Assembly (NCBI GenBank): GCA_964584785.1
Contig: CAZPBY010000035.1
Coordinates: 1-64,000, forward strand
Length of the DNA stretch: 64,000 nt
Direction: 5' to 3'
Source: JAHFTY01 sp964584785
GTDB taxonomy: Bacteria > Acidobacteriota > Terriglobia > 20CM-2-55-15
Part shown: positions 16,898 through 26,847 of the stretch, one piece after another
How the letters are laid out: every line of letters begins with the position of its first letter
How positions within the stretch are numbered: position 1 is the stretch's first letter
The notes under the pieces: model-generated
The model's database searches: none
What the model was told of the DNA's origin: nothing
Seen by the model: only the letters and a program-made list of their open reading frames with translations
Program-made: the position numbers and the translations under genes

Positions 16898-19321
16898 ATG
16901 CGAAGGAATTGTGCCCGCCGAACTGCTGTTCTCATCATCCTCCTGATCCTGGTTATCGAGTCATCTGTGTCGGGCCAGACAACCAGCGACACCGTTCCGT
17001 TCTCCTTTGGCGCCAACGCCGGCGTCGTGATCTCTCTTCCATCAGGATCGCAATCGGCGGGCTACGCCAAACTCCAGCCGGACGCATCGAGTCCTACCCC
17101 CGTGATGATGGAGGTTTTGGGATCCCGGTCCGGGGGCAGCCTTGTCAGCGAGACGGTCATTCCGGCGGCGTCGACAACGATGAGCGGCCGTTTGTACAGC
17201 CGGATGGACACTGCTTCGTCGATGGGCATCGCGATAGCGAATCCGAACAATCAATCGGCGGCGGTGACGTTCTATTTTACCGATCAGAACGGTACCGATC
17301 TGCCGGGCGGCTCGTTAACCGTACCGGCTAACGGTCAGGTGACTTCATTCTTCAGCCAGTTGTCTTCGTCAGCGGCGGTGTCGTCGACATTCACCTTTTC
17401 TTCCGCTGTGCCCGTTTCCGTTAATGGCTTGCGTCAAGTGACGAACGACCGAGGGCAGTCACTTCTCACGTCCGTTCCAGTTGCCCCGGTACAAGCCATT
17501 TCGACAGACACGATGATTCTTCCCTATTTTGTTACCGGTGGCGGCTATGCAGAACGTGTAGTGCTGATCAATCCGACCAATAGCAGCATGACCGGCACGG
17601 CGCAATTGCGTACTGCGCAAGGTGGAGGGATGAACGTGTCGGTGAACGGTGTGACGAACAGTACGTTTGATTACAGCATTCCCGCCAAGTCATCCTTTGA
17701 ATTCATTTCGGATGCGGCGGCGGCGCTGGTCGTTGGTTCGGCCCGGTTCAGCCCGACGCCTGGCTCGTCTTCTCCTGCCATTTTTTCGATAGCGTCGTTC
17801 AAAACGCAGAATACAATCGTGACTGAATTCGTTGTGCCGGCTTCACCCGCCGGCTCTGCTTTTCGAACTTACGCTGAAACTTCAGGCGTGCCGTTCTCGG
17901 CCGGAGGCATCATCACCGGCGTTGTCGTTGCGAATCCTGACGCGGCTCCGGCAATCGTCGATTTCACCTTGATGACAGTGTCTGGTTCCACATTCGGTCA
18001 GACCACCAAAACAATAGCGGCAAGGGGTCAGAGTAGCTTGTTCCTGGCGGACTTATTCACGGGATTGCCCGGCACGATTCAAGGAGTCCTGCGAATTGCG
18101 ACAACAGCGCCGGCCGGCATCGTTACCGAAGGTCTGCGATTTCATTCCAACGAGCGGAATGACCTGCTGATTTCAGGTGTACCCGCCATCGCCGAAGCCG
18201 GCGCAGTGAATACCGTGCTTCCGAGTGTTACGGTAGGTCCGGGCTTCTCGTCGGAGATCGTTCTATTCGGTCAGGCGCCGGGACCAACGAACTCGGGAAC
18301 CATCAAGTTTGTGTCACAGTCCGGCGGACCCATGGTCTTCACCTCCGGTGATGTGAAAGCGCCTGCCGTCACCATCACCAATCCGACCAACGGCGCGGCG
18401 GTGGTGGGTGTAATCAACGTCACGGCGAGCGCCTCTGATGATGTCGGCGTCAGCGGTGTTCAATTTCTGCTGGATGGTGCGCCACTGGGCGCCGAAGACA
18501 CAACCGCGCCCTATTCCGTCACCTGGAACACCGCCACAAGCACGAACGGCGCTCACGTTATCACTGCTGTGGCTCGTGACGCGGCGGGTAACCGCGGCAC
18601 GTCGTCTGCGGTCTCTGTGACGGTGAACAACGTTTCGACAACTCCCACGATGAGCAGGATCGGAAGCTTCGCTCAGATCGCTTCCGGCGGCGGCTGGAAG
18701 ACCACACTTACATTGGCGAATCTGTCTTCGGTCTCGATAAAAGCGACGGTCTCGTTCCATTCGGACGATGGCAGTGCGTTGACGCTTCCTTTGGTCCTTT
18801 CGAATGGCTTGAGCTTGACGGGCTCATCGGCGGATTTGACAATCCCCGCACGCGGTTCGGTGGTGATCGAAAGCGAATCATCCTCATCCTCTGCCAGTAC
18901 AGGATGGGCCGCCGTGCAAGCGACCGGATCATTGGCGGGAAATGCGATCTTTAGACTGCGGCAATCCGGCTCCGCGGATTCGGAAGGAACAACGCCGCTC
19001 GAGACGACCGAAGCTTCGTCCATTTCTTTTACATTCGATAACACGTCGGGTTTCCAGACGGCCGTCGCACTAGCGAATCTCGGCACCACCGACTCTGTTG
19101 TTACCGCGAACTTCCGGGATGAGAACGGTATCGCGCTGGGATCGTCACAATTTACGCTCTCCGGTTCCGGCCATACGTCGTTTTTTGTGAACGGCAAGTT
19201 CTCGGCAACCGCCGGCCGTCGAGGAACGATTGAGTTTCAAAGCGCTGCCGGAGCAGTTACCGGTGTGGGGTTGCGTTTCAGTCCGGCTTTAACGTTCACG
19301 TCAGTGCCCATTCTTCGGTGA
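16898..19321 (+). CDS. Large secreted protein with Ig-like domain
   Basis: An 807-residue exported protein with a signal peptide ending at SSVSGQ. It is built of repeated modules of about 110 residues marked by I-A-N-P-N-(N/D) and F-Y-F-T-D; one such block reads GIAIANPNNQSAAVTFYFTD. An Ig-like domain of about 90 residues (PAVTITNPTNGAAVVGVINV to VSVTVNN) lies near residue 490. Three similar modules follow. The stop overlaps the start of the next gene, which carries the same modules, so these are tandem paralogs made as one unit. Probably a surface or extracellular structural protein; function unknown. Confidence 0.72.
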   Translation: MRRNCARRTAVLIILLILVIESSVSGQTTSDTVPFSFGANAGVVISLPSGSQSAGYAKLQPDASSPTPVMMEVLGSRSGGSLVSETVIPAASTTMSGRLYSRMDTASSMGIAIANPNNQSAAVTFYFTDQNGTDLPGGSLTVPANGQVTSFFSQLSSSAAVSSTFTFSSAVPVSVNGLRQVTNDRGQSLLTSVPVAPVQAISTDTMILPYFVTGGGYAERVVLINPTNSSMTGTAQLRTAQGGGMNVSVNGVTNSTFDYSIPAKSSFEFISDAAAALVVGSARFSPTPGSSSPAIFSIASFKTQNTIVTEFVVPASPAGSAFRTYAETSGVPFSAGGIITGVVVANPDAAPAIVDFTLMTVSGSTFGQTTKTIAARGQSSLFLADLFTGLPGTIQGVLRIATTAPAGIVTEGLRFHSNERNDLLISGVPAIAEAGAVNTVLPSVTVGPGFSSEIVLFGQAPGPTNSGTIKFVSQSGGPMVFTSGDVKAPAVTITNPTNGAAVVGVINVTASASDDVGVSGVQFLLDGAPLGAEDTTAPYSVTWNTATSTNGAHVITAVARDAAGNRGTSSAVSVTVNNVSTTPTMSRIGSFAQIASGGGWKTTLTLANLSSVSIKATVSFHSDDGSALTLPLVLSNGLSLTGSSADLTIPARGSVVIESESSSSSASTGWAAVQATGSLAGNAIFRLRQSGSADSEGTTPLETTEASSISFTFDNTSGFQTAVALANLGTTDSVVTANFRDENGIALGSSQFTLSGSGHTSFFVNGKFSATAGRRGTIEFQSAAGAVTGVGLRFSPALTFTSVPILR

Positions 19322-22300
19322 GGAAAAGCATAATCGGAAAGACTCGAGTTGCGCAAAAGCAACGACACTCTTGTCATTCGTCGTTTGCGTTCTTATGCTT
19401 TTTGCAAATGCGAGGCCTCCGTTGCTCGTGTGCGTCGGTTTTGCTTCTCCTGGTCTCTGTGTGCGCGCTGGCACGAGGTCAAGCGCCGGTGTTCACAGGG
19501 ACGATCACGACCGTGGCGGGACCGGGGTTGCCCGTCAACGGCGCGCAGGCGACGACACAGCCCATCGATTTTCCAACCGCTGCCGTTCCGGACGACAGCG
19601 GCGGTTTCTACATCGTCAGCAACACTCAAAACAAAATCTATCGAGTCTCAGCGGACGGCACTCTGACGATCGTTGCGGGCACCGGCGATTACGATTTCAG
19701 CGGCGACGGCGGTCCCGCCACCTTCGCGCGTCTCGCTTCGCCCAACGGCGTGACGCTCGACGCGGCCGGCAATTTGTACATCGCGGACACCGACAACAAC
19801 CGTATCCGTAAGATCACACCGGGGGGCATCATCAGCACGTTTGCTGGAGGTGGCCCGCCGAATTCCAGTGGAGACGGAGGTCCGGCGTCTTCGGCGTCCG
19901 TCATTCGTCCTTACGGCGTCTTTGCCGATGTTTCGGGCAACGTCTTCATCGCCGAATCCGGCCGTATCCGGAGAGTATCTCCCGACGGGACGATCCTGAC
20001 GACTTCCGGCGGAGTATTCTCTCCGTACGGTGTCGTCGCAGACGGCTCCGGCAATGTTTATTTCGCCGTTTCCACGGGCCACACCATTCGCAAGATAAGT
20101 CCGCAGGGAATTCTGACCATTGTCGCGGGCAACGGAACGCCCGGCTTCAGCGGAGATGGCGGCCCGGCAACAGCCGCTCAACTCAACTTCCCGCAAAGCG
20201 TCGCGATCGATGGTGCAGGCAACCTGTTGATCGCAGATACCGAAAACTGCCGCATCCGGAAGGTCACTCCCGATGGAGTGATCTCCACCGTCGTCGGCAC
20301 TGGAGAGTTTGCGTTTGGCGGCGACGGAGGCCCTGCGGTCAGCGCGCGCATCAATCAACCGCACGGAGTCGCAGCCGACAGCAGCGGCAATATTTTCGTC
20401 CCCGATTACTTTAATCACCGCATTCGCAAAGTTACGCCTGCAGGTTCGATTTCGACAGTGGCGGGCAACGGCACTTACGGCTTCAGCGGCGACGGAGGCC
20501 CTGCGGCTGGCGCGAGGATATTTCAGGAGGACATCGCAGTCGATGCGGCGGGGAATCTGCTGATCGCGGATCGGGGCAACTTCCGCGTCCGCCAGGTGAC
20601 ACCGGCCGGAATCATTTCGACAATCGCGGGCACGGGAATCCCCGGCTTCAGCGGCGATGGCGGTCCGGCAGTTGCCGCGCGCGTCAGTACGGCCTACGGA
20701 ATTGCGGTGGATGCGGCCGGCAACATCTTTGTGGCCGATTACGGCGGCGCCCGCGTCCGCAAGATCAACCCAGCCGGCATCATATCCACAGTCGCCGGTA
20801 CCGGAGTGCCGGGTTTCAGCGGCGATGGCGGACCCGCCACCTCCGCCCGACTCAACAATCCCGCCGGCGTGGCGGTCGATTCCACAGGCAATCTGTTTAT
20901 TGCCGACGCGCTCAACAACCGTGTTCGCAAAGTCACACCGGACGGCACCGTCTCCACCGTTGCCGGAAACGGCATCGCCGGATTCAGCGGTGACGGCGGT
21001 CCAGCAGTTTTGGCCCAGCTGAACTTTCGTGGCGGCATCGCCGTCGATGCGGCGGGTGCTCTCTACTTTACGGATACTCTCAACAACCGCGTCCGCAAGG
21101 TCACACCGGATGGAATCATTTCCACGCTCGCGGGCAACGGCACCGCTGGATTCAGTGGAGACGGCGGCCCGGCGCTCTCCGCGCAGCTTTATCAACCACT
21201 GGGACTCGCAGTGGACACGCTCGGGAATCTCTTCATTGCCGATTTCGTCAACGCCAGAATCCGAATGGTGACGCCGGACGGAATCATCACGTCCGTGGCT
21301 GGCACCGGACCCATCGGCTACAGCGGAGACGGCGGTCCGGCCGTCGCGGCGCAACTGAACCGGCCGGGCAGCCTCGCGCTGGATGCCACAGGCAGTCTGT
21401 TTATCTCCGATGTCTTCAACTATCGAGTGCGCAAACTCACGTTCAAAGAGCAGTCGGATTTCGTGATTTCCGATCGTGGCGGTTTGTCGGTACGAAGTTC
21501 CGGGACGCTTTCTGCGACGGCTGTGGGCTACGCCGCGATCGAACCGGGCGGCCGCAGCGCGCCCGCAGGGCTGGCGATCTTCGGATTCCGAAAGAACAAC
21601 GTTCTCGTTTCCGAGGCTGGAGTTCCGGCGTCGCCGCGAATCCGAACTGGAAGGAGTTATGCCGAAATCAGCACCACGGCGAACACGGGCCTCGCCATTG
21701 CGAATCCGAACAATGAGCCGGCAATTGTGTCCTTTTACTTTACCAACGCCGACGGGAACCTCGCTACGGACAGCACGACCATTCAGCCGAATGCGCAGAT
21801 TGCGAAATTCCTGAACGAGCCGCCGTTCAATGGTCCTTTGCCCTGGAGCGGTACTTTCACATTCACATCGTCGGTTCCCGTTGCCGTGACCGCGCTCTAT
21901 GGATTCACGAATGAACGCGGTGAGTTCCTGATCACGACGTTGCCGATCGTCGATCTGGACGCGACACCGTCGACTACGCCTGTCATATTTCCCCACTTTG
22001 CCGCCGGCGCCGGCTGGACGACGGATCTGGTGATCGTCAATCCGTCCGCCGCGCGGATATCCGGAAACGTGCTGTTCCGCGGCGGAACGGGATCGCCCGT
22101 CTATGACCCTCTTCCTTATTCGGTTCCCCCGGCGGGCGCGGTGAAGATCACCCTTGGTCCGGTCTCGCAGGGAGCTATGACCGGATCGGTACGGCTCGTG
22201 CCGAATCCCAATTCTGTTTCGCCTGCCGGCGTCGCCATATTTTCATTCCGCAAAGACAGCATTACGGTTGCGCAAGCCGGCGTGCCGGCGGCCGCTGCCG

Positions 22301-22794
22301 GCACCGCGTTCCGACTTTACGCGGAAGGTTCGGCATCGATCCAGGCGGGACTTGCCGTTTCGAATGAATCGAACGTCACGGCCTCGGTTTCATTTGAACT
22401 CACGCGGTTGGACGGATCATCGACCGGATTGACGGGAACAGTGCCTCTGGCAGCCGGAAGCCAAGCCGCTCTTTATTTGAGTCAGATTCCCGGATTCGCG
22501 CTGCTGCCCACAACGTTCCAGGGCATTCTACGCGTGTCCAGCGTGGCGCCCATTTCCGTTGTTGCGCTCCGACAACACACGAATGAGCGCGGCGACCCGA
22601 TTATCACCACGGTTCCGCCGATTAATGAGAGCGTCCCGCCGCCTGCGGGCCCTCTGTTCTTCCCGCACATCGTCGATTCCGGCGGCTACACCACTCAATT
22701 CGTTCTCTTCAGCGGTCAGCCCGGTTCCTCGCCGTCCGGCACGCTGGAACTGTTCTCCTATTCCGGCGGCGCGCTGAACCTGACGTTTCGATAG
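19318..22794 (+). CDS. Secreted NHL-repeat beta-propeller protein
   Basis: Up to 1158 residues. The first part holds ten near-identical units of about 56 residues with the core GFSGDGGPA followed by DAAGNLYIADTDNNRIRKV, i.e. NHL propeller blades (about residues 55-700). The last 450 residues repeat the I-A-N-P-N modules of the upstream gene. The GTG at 19318 overlaps the upstream stop by four bases (gtga). An internal ATG at 19408 would give a shorter signal peptide with LRCSCASVLLLLVSVCALARG as core. Either start is possible; coupling favours 19318. NHL propellers bind proteins, glycans or small ligands; the ligand is unknown. Confidence 0.78.
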   Translation: MRKSIIGKTRVAQKQRHSCHSSFAFLCFLQMRGLRCSCASVLLLLVSVCALARGQAPVFTGTITTVAGPGLPVNGAQATTQPIDFPTAAVPDDSGGFYIVSNTQNKIYRVSADGTLTIVAGTGDYDFSGDGGPATFARLASPNGVTLDAAGNLYIADTDNNRIRKITPGGIISTFAGGGPPNSSGDGGPASSASVIRPYGVFADVSGNVFIAESGRIRRVSPDGTILTTSGGVFSPYGVVADGSGNVYFAVSTGHTIRKISPQGILTIVAGNGTPGFSGDGGPATAAQLNFPQSVAIDGAGNLLIADTENCRIRKVTPDGVISTVVGTGEFAFGGDGGPAVSARINQPHGVAADSSGNIFVPDYFNHRIRKVTPAGSISTVAGNGTYGFSGDGGPAAGARIFQEDIAVDAAGNLLIADRGNFRVRQVTPAGIISTIAGTGIPGFSGDGGPAVAARVSTAYGIAVDAAGNIFVADYGGARVRKINPAGIISTVAGTGVPGFSGDGGPATSARLNNPAGVAVDSTGNLFIADALNNRVRKVTPDGTVSTVAGNGIAGFSGDGGPAVLAQLNFRGGIAVDAAGALYFTDTLNNRVRKVTPDGIISTLAGNGTAGFSGDGGPALSAQLYQPLGLAVDTLGNLFIADFVNARIRMVTPDGIITSVAGTGPIGYSGDGGPAVAAQLNRPGSLALDATGSLFISDVFNYRVRKLTFKEQSDFVISDRGGLSVRSSGTLSATAVGYAAIEPGGRSAPAGLAIFGFRKNNVLVSEAGVPASPRIRTGRSYAEISTTANTGLAIANPNNEPAIVSFYFTNADGNLATDSTTIQPNAQIAKFLNEPPFNGPLPWSGTFTFTSSVPVAVTALYGFTNERGEFLITTLPIVDLDATPSTTPVIFPHFAAGAGWTTDLVIVNPSAARISGNVLFRGGTGSPVYDPLPYSVPPAGAVKITLGPVSQGAMTGSVRLVPNPNSVSPAGVAIFSFRKDSITVAQAGVPAAAAGTAFRLYAEGSASIQAGLAVSNESNVTASVSFELTRLDGSSTGLTGTVPLAAGSQAALYLSQIPGFALLPTTFQGILRVSSVAPISVVALRQHTNERGDPIITTVPPINESVPPPAGPLFFPHIVDSGGYTTQFVLFSGQPGSSPSGTLELFSYSGGALNLTFR

Positions 22795-22796
22795 AG

Positions 22797-22970
22797 CTGC
22801 CTCGCCACTTCGGTTCCGTGCCGCCGGACGTGGAGATTTGGAACCTTTTGCCCGATGGCGGGAATGTCTGAATGTACAATTCGGATCGTACCGATTCATC
22901 AGAGCCGCAAAGCGAATCACTTTCCGTCCGGTGAAATCCACGGCTCGCTCTCGGCAAAAGGCGTGTTGAC
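22797..22970 (-). pseudogene. Fragment of a kinase-type PD40 propeller
   Basis: On the minus strand, frames read in turn NTPFAESEPWISPDGK and then SELYIQTFPPSGKRFQ with ISTSGGTEPKWRG. This is the C-terminal blade of the kinase-propeller proteins found elsewhere in this window (compare the matching block of the kinase ending at 6067). A stop and a frame change separate the parts, and both ends are missing. It is a decayed piece of a further kinase gene, between the NHL protein and the TonB receptor gene. Confidence 0.6.
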
Positions 22971-23115
22971 CAAACCCCAGTTCGCCACCAATTGTTAATT
23001 CTAAGTTACAGCAACTTAATTTAGGATTAACATGCCATCCTGCCGCAGATCGACGCGAAAGCGCGTCGTTCACCCACAGGAAAGCTCATCTCAACAACAG
23101 GTGGAGGTTACCCAA

Positions 23116-26091
23116 ATGAAACGGGTTCTTCTATTCTCATTGCTGCTTTTAGCAAGCGCGACGTATGGTTGGGGACAGGCTCAGGCCACGACTGGAGTGA
23201 TCCAGGGAACAGTCACGGATCCCACAGGCGCCGCAGTTCCGGGCGCCAAAGTCGAGGCGAAAAATCTGGAGACGAATTTCACGCGCAGCCAGGACAGCGA
23301 CGCCGCGGGGCGGTTTGCGCTGTTACAAATGCCGCCGGGCCGCTACAGCTTAACGGCTTCAAAGCCAGGTTTCGCCACGATCGTGCAGGAGCGTCTGGAA
23401 CTGACAGTGGGACAGACACTGTCGTCATCCATCTCGATGAGAGTGTCTGCTGTGGCAGAAGAGATTACGATTTCCGCCGAGCCCATCGATGTGGTCCGTG
23501 TGGAGTCCAGCACCACACTGAATGAACTCACGATAAGCAGTACGCCTGTTCTCGGCCGTAAGTTCGAGGATCTGCTCACGCTCACGCCCGGAGTCGGGAT
23601 TGTGCAAGGCGCGGACGGCGATGAGATCAACTTTGCCGGGCAGCGCGGCATCTTCAACAACATCTCTCTCGATGGCGGCGACTACAACAACGGCTTCTTC
23701 GGTGAGCAGGTCGGAGGGCAGCGCGCCGCCGTGGACATCAGCATGGAAGCGATCAGGGAGTTCCAGGTGGTGGCTACCGGCGCCAGCGCGGAGTTCGGAC
23801 GGACGGCCGGAGGTGTGGTAAACGTCATCACCAAATCCGGTACAAACGATGTGCACGGCAGCCTGTTCCACTACCAGCGGCTGCAAGGTCTGGCGGCAAA
23901 CACTTCCGACGGCAAGCCGCTTCAGGATTTCCGCCGCGAACAGTCCGGCGGTAGCATCGGTGGACCGCTTGTAAAGAACAAGGCGTTCTACTTCGGTACG
24001 TTCGAGCAAATCTTTGAAAATCTCCGGCGCGACAATCTGAGCACCGCCATCGGTACTCCTTGTTCGATTCCTGCACCCGTCGTTGGCGTCAATGATGCGG
24101 CGATCGCCGGCAATGTCGATTGTCAGCGGGTCGCACTGGTCAACTTCTTCAAGACCCGTTTCGGCCAGGACGAAAATCAGCAAGTGATCCACTCGATCAA
24201 TAACAGCGCGGCGCTGGGACGCGTCGATTGGAACCTGACTACCAGGAACACACTGGGAGTGTCGTACAACTTTGATTATTCAAAAAACAGGAATCAAACC
24301 TTCGACGTGCCGACTTATGGAAACTCCGCCAACGGCATCGAGGGCCCTTCGAAAATCAACGTCCTCAATGGCAATTTTTTCACGACGATCTCGCCGACCA
24401 GGTTAAACGAGTTCCACCTGGGCTACACGCGCGAGAATCGTCCGCGAAACGCCGTGTCCTCCAAGGTTCCCGACACCGCGATGGGTTTTGTGACAACCTT
24501 CCGCTTCGGACAGCCCTTCTTTCTGGAACCGGCCATCGATGAGCTTTTCTGGCGCACCGATTTAAGCGACAAGTTCTCGATCATCAAAGGAGCGCACAAC
24601 ATCAAGTTTGGCGGCGGATGGGTACATAGTATCAACACGCAGGTATTCCGCGGCTTTTTCACAGGCCGCTACATCTTCAGCGATGTCGTCGGCTTTCTGC
24701 ACTACGCCTCGCCTGCCGCGCTCGGACCGGGATATGGCCCGAGAGCCGCTTATTGCAGCAATGGCGCGTGGGTCAATTTCGGCCAAACCTGCCCGAACGG
24801 GTCAGCGCTCAACACACCGCTGCTTCTGTACCTGCAACACGCCGCGCTCAGCGGACCGACGACCGATGCTGCGGGAGCGTCTTCGATTGCCAACGAGGAC
24901 TATGGCCTGTTTCTACAGGACAGCTGGAAGGCGTCGAACAACCTGACTGTCAATTATGGTCTCCGCTGGGAAGCGCAAATCTTCCCTGAGCCGACTCTGG
25001 ATCCTGCAAAAACGGCGTACGGGCCCTATCTAAGCAACCCGCTTTTTCCAGCCGACGGGACCATTCACAATCAGAAGAAAATGTTCCAGCCGCGTGTGGG
25101 CTTTGCCTGGGATGTACAGGGGAACGGCAACTCTGTCCTGCGAGGCAGCTGGGGCATATACAACGCGCGCCAAAATATGCTGACGCAGGTCGGTGCGATC
25201 ACCACGAACGGCATTCAGCAACAGTCGATCGCGGCCGGCAGCTTCGACGGCGGTTTTTTTAATACCGCCGGCGGTGACCTCCCACCCTACCCAGGCGTCG
25301 TTATGCCTCCGGCAATTCCAGCGGGAACGCTTCCTGCCGGAGCCGGCGTCACCGTGTTCAGTAAGGACTATGCCAATCCTCGCATCTACACAGCCAACGC
25401 CGCCTTTCAGCAGCAACTCGCGGCCAATGTGCTTGCGTACACGGATTTCACCTGGTCCAAGGGCGTTCATCTGACGCGTTTCATCAACCCCAACCCGAAC
25501 TCCGTCTTATTCAAGAATCTCGGTGATGTCACCGACACCGTGAGCTCTGCAAAGTCTCTCTATCGCGGCTTGACGTTCGGCGTGCGCAGGCGGTTCAGCG
25601 GGAGATTCCAGCTGGAAGGCAACTACACTTATTCGCAGGATTGGGATGACGACTCCAACGAGCGCGATCCGTTCTCGTTTCGCTATTTTGACCTGAACAG
25701 GCTCTATCTCGAATATGCTCCATCGGACCGCGACGAGCGTCACAAGTTCAATTTCTTTTCATACTGGGATCTGGGACGCAGCTTCATTGCCGACGTCCGG
25801 ATACAGGCGCATTCGGCACAACCGATCAGCCCGGCAACGCGCAAAGGCGCGGATCGCAACAGCCTGCGCAAAGACAATAAATTTTTCTCGCTGGATTGGC
25901 GACTGCAACGTCCATTCAAATTCAAGGAACGCTACGCCGTAGTTCCGCAGATCGAGGTCTTCAACACACTCAACAACAAGAACAACGTGAATCCCCTGGT
26001 GTCGCCGGGTTTGTTCAATTTCGATGGTTTCCTTCGCCAGGGCGTCGGCGATCCGCGCCAGGCGCAGTTATCGCTAAAGTTCACGTTCTGA
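23116..26091 (+). CDS. TonB-dependent, Oar-like outer-membrane receptor
   Basis: A 991-residue outer-membrane protein. The ATG at 23116 follows ggaggt and starts MKRVLLFSLLLLASATYGWG, a signal peptide. Residues about 30-110 are a carboxypeptidase-regulatory-like domain (GVIQGTVTDPTGAAVPGAKV). A TonB plug domain (about 120-230, with DEINFAGQRG and GRTAGGVVNVITKSG) and a long beta-barrel follow. The last residues LSLKFTF end in an aromatic residue, as usual for Bam-assembled barrels. Oar-like receptors of Acidobacteriota are numerous and often import glycan pieces or peptides. The ligand is unknown. The gene stands alone. Confidence 0.9.
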   Translation: MKRVLLFSLLLLASATYGWGQAQATTGVIQGTVTDPTGAAVPGAKVEAKNLETNFTRSQDSDAAGRFALLQMPPGRYSLTASKPGFATIVQERLELTVGQTLSSSISMRVSAVAEEITISAEPIDVVRVESSTTLNELTISSTPVLGRKFEDLLTLTPGVGIVQGADGDEINFAGQRGIFNNISLDGGDYNNGFFGEQVGGQRAAVDISMEAIREFQVVATGASAEFGRTAGGVVNVITKSGTNDVHGSLFHYQRLQGLAANTSDGKPLQDFRREQSGGSIGGPLVKNKAFYFGTFEQIFENLRRDNLSTAIGTPCSIPAPVVGVNDAAIAGNVDCQRVALVNFFKTRFGQDENQQVIHSINNSAALGRVDWNLTTRNTLGVSYNFDYSKNRNQTFDVPTYGNSANGIEGPSKINVLNGNFFTTISPTRLNEFHLGYTRENRPRNAVSSKVPDTAMGFVTTFRFGQPFFLEPAIDELFWRTDLSDKFSIIKGAHNIKFGGGWVHSINTQVFRGFFTGRYIFSDVVGFLHYASPAALGPGYGPRAAYCSNGAWVNFGQTCPNGSALNTPLLLYLQHAALSGPTTDAAGASSIANEDYGLFLQDSWKASNNLTVNYGLRWEAQIFPEPTLDPAKTAYGPYLSNPLFPADGTIHNQKKMFQPRVGFAWDVQGNGNSVLRGSWGIYNARQNMLTQVGAITTNGIQQQSIAAGSFDGGFFNTAGGDLPPYPGVVMPPAIPAGTLPAGAGVTVFSKDYANPRIYTANAAFQQQLAANVLAYTDFTWSKGVHLTRFINPNPNSVLFKNLGDVTDTVSSAKSLYRGLTFGVRRRFSGRFQLEGNYTYSQDWDDDSNERDPFSFRYFDLNRLYLEYAPSDRDERHKFNFFSYWDLGRSFIADVRIQAHSAQPISPATRKGADRNSLRKDNKFFSLDWRLQRPFKFKERYAVVPQIEVFNTLNNKNNVNPLVSPGLFNFDGFLRQGVGDPRQAQLSLKFTF

Positions 26092-26400
26092 GCAGCGCCT
26101 TTGCCAAAGCAGAAGAAAAATATCAGGAAGCGCGCCGAGCATCGATCGATCACGCAAGCGAAGGCGCAGGGTTTCGCGCTCGTACCAGTACAGTCGTGAA
26201 GTCATAGACGGGGAGGTTCCTGGGAGCCGACCCCGTCTCCGCTTCACCAGCCGGAATCGGCGATGCGTCAGCGCAGTTCCAAGTCAGGGGACTCCCTAAT
26301 AACGATCGAAGTCAAACCCAAACACGAAACCATTTTCACCGGCCGCAATCCACCTTAACAGGATTGTTTGATTGATTGACGAGAGGATTTATTAACGGAG
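26092..26400. other. Non-coding gap, 309 bases
   Basis: Between the receptor gene and the broken gene starting at 26407. It holds a short run of basic-rich shadow frames, no clear terminator and no repeats seen elsewhere in the window. A ggagg at its right end belongs to the next gene. Confidence 0.4.
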
Positions 26401-26406
26401 GTGGTT

Positions 26407-26829
26407 GTGGACTTGATTGGTGCGGAGCAAAGAGAAACCCGCAGGAATTCGGAATCCGTGTGACGCGGATTATTTAGTCGCCCGCTTAGCAGAGATAGCG
26501 ACCAGGCGGCCTGGCGACTTCATCTGCTTGACCGAGCAATTTATGAAAGCCGACATATCTTCGGTTACAGTTTCGTGCGAATCGCGCATCTCTTGGGAAT
26601 GAGTTCGGCCGAAGTTCAAGCTCATTGGAGGCAAATTACGTGCAAGCTGTCCGATGTTGTGCAAGCAGAAGTTTCGAAGTGCCCAGACTTGACAATAAAG
26701 GTGAAATCTCTTGGTTACGACGATCTCAGTTTTAAAGTTTTAATGAGTTTCTGTCCAGGGCTCTATGGCAATGATCGGTCGCCGACTATCCTCATGCTCC
26801 AACGGACACTCGTAACGCTCAGTTGGTAA
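26407..26829 (+). pseudogene. Gene with in-frame stop; sigma-region-4-like segment
   Basis: An aacggagg sits before a GTG at 26407. The frame runs MDLIGAEQRETRRNSESV, meets a TGA at 26461, then continues open to TAA at 26829 for a total of 141 codons. The second part reads WRLHLLDRAIYESRH, then GYSFVRIAHLLGMSSAEVQ, much like the region-4 helix-turn-helix of sigma factors (compare LSFAEIAxxLG-type segments). Later residues are not recognised. Either a nonsense mutation killed it, or the second part starts at an internal codon (GTG at 26575). Function unproven. Confidence 0.35.
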
Positions 26830-26847
26830 CAGGGAAAATTTGACAGC

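Noticed and set aside
19648..21996. A 782-codon open frame on the minus strand
   Set aside because: It mirrors the repeated NHL blades on the plus strand; codon periodicity in repeats keeps the antisense frame open. Its translation is Arg/Asp/Ala-rich and has no family likeness.
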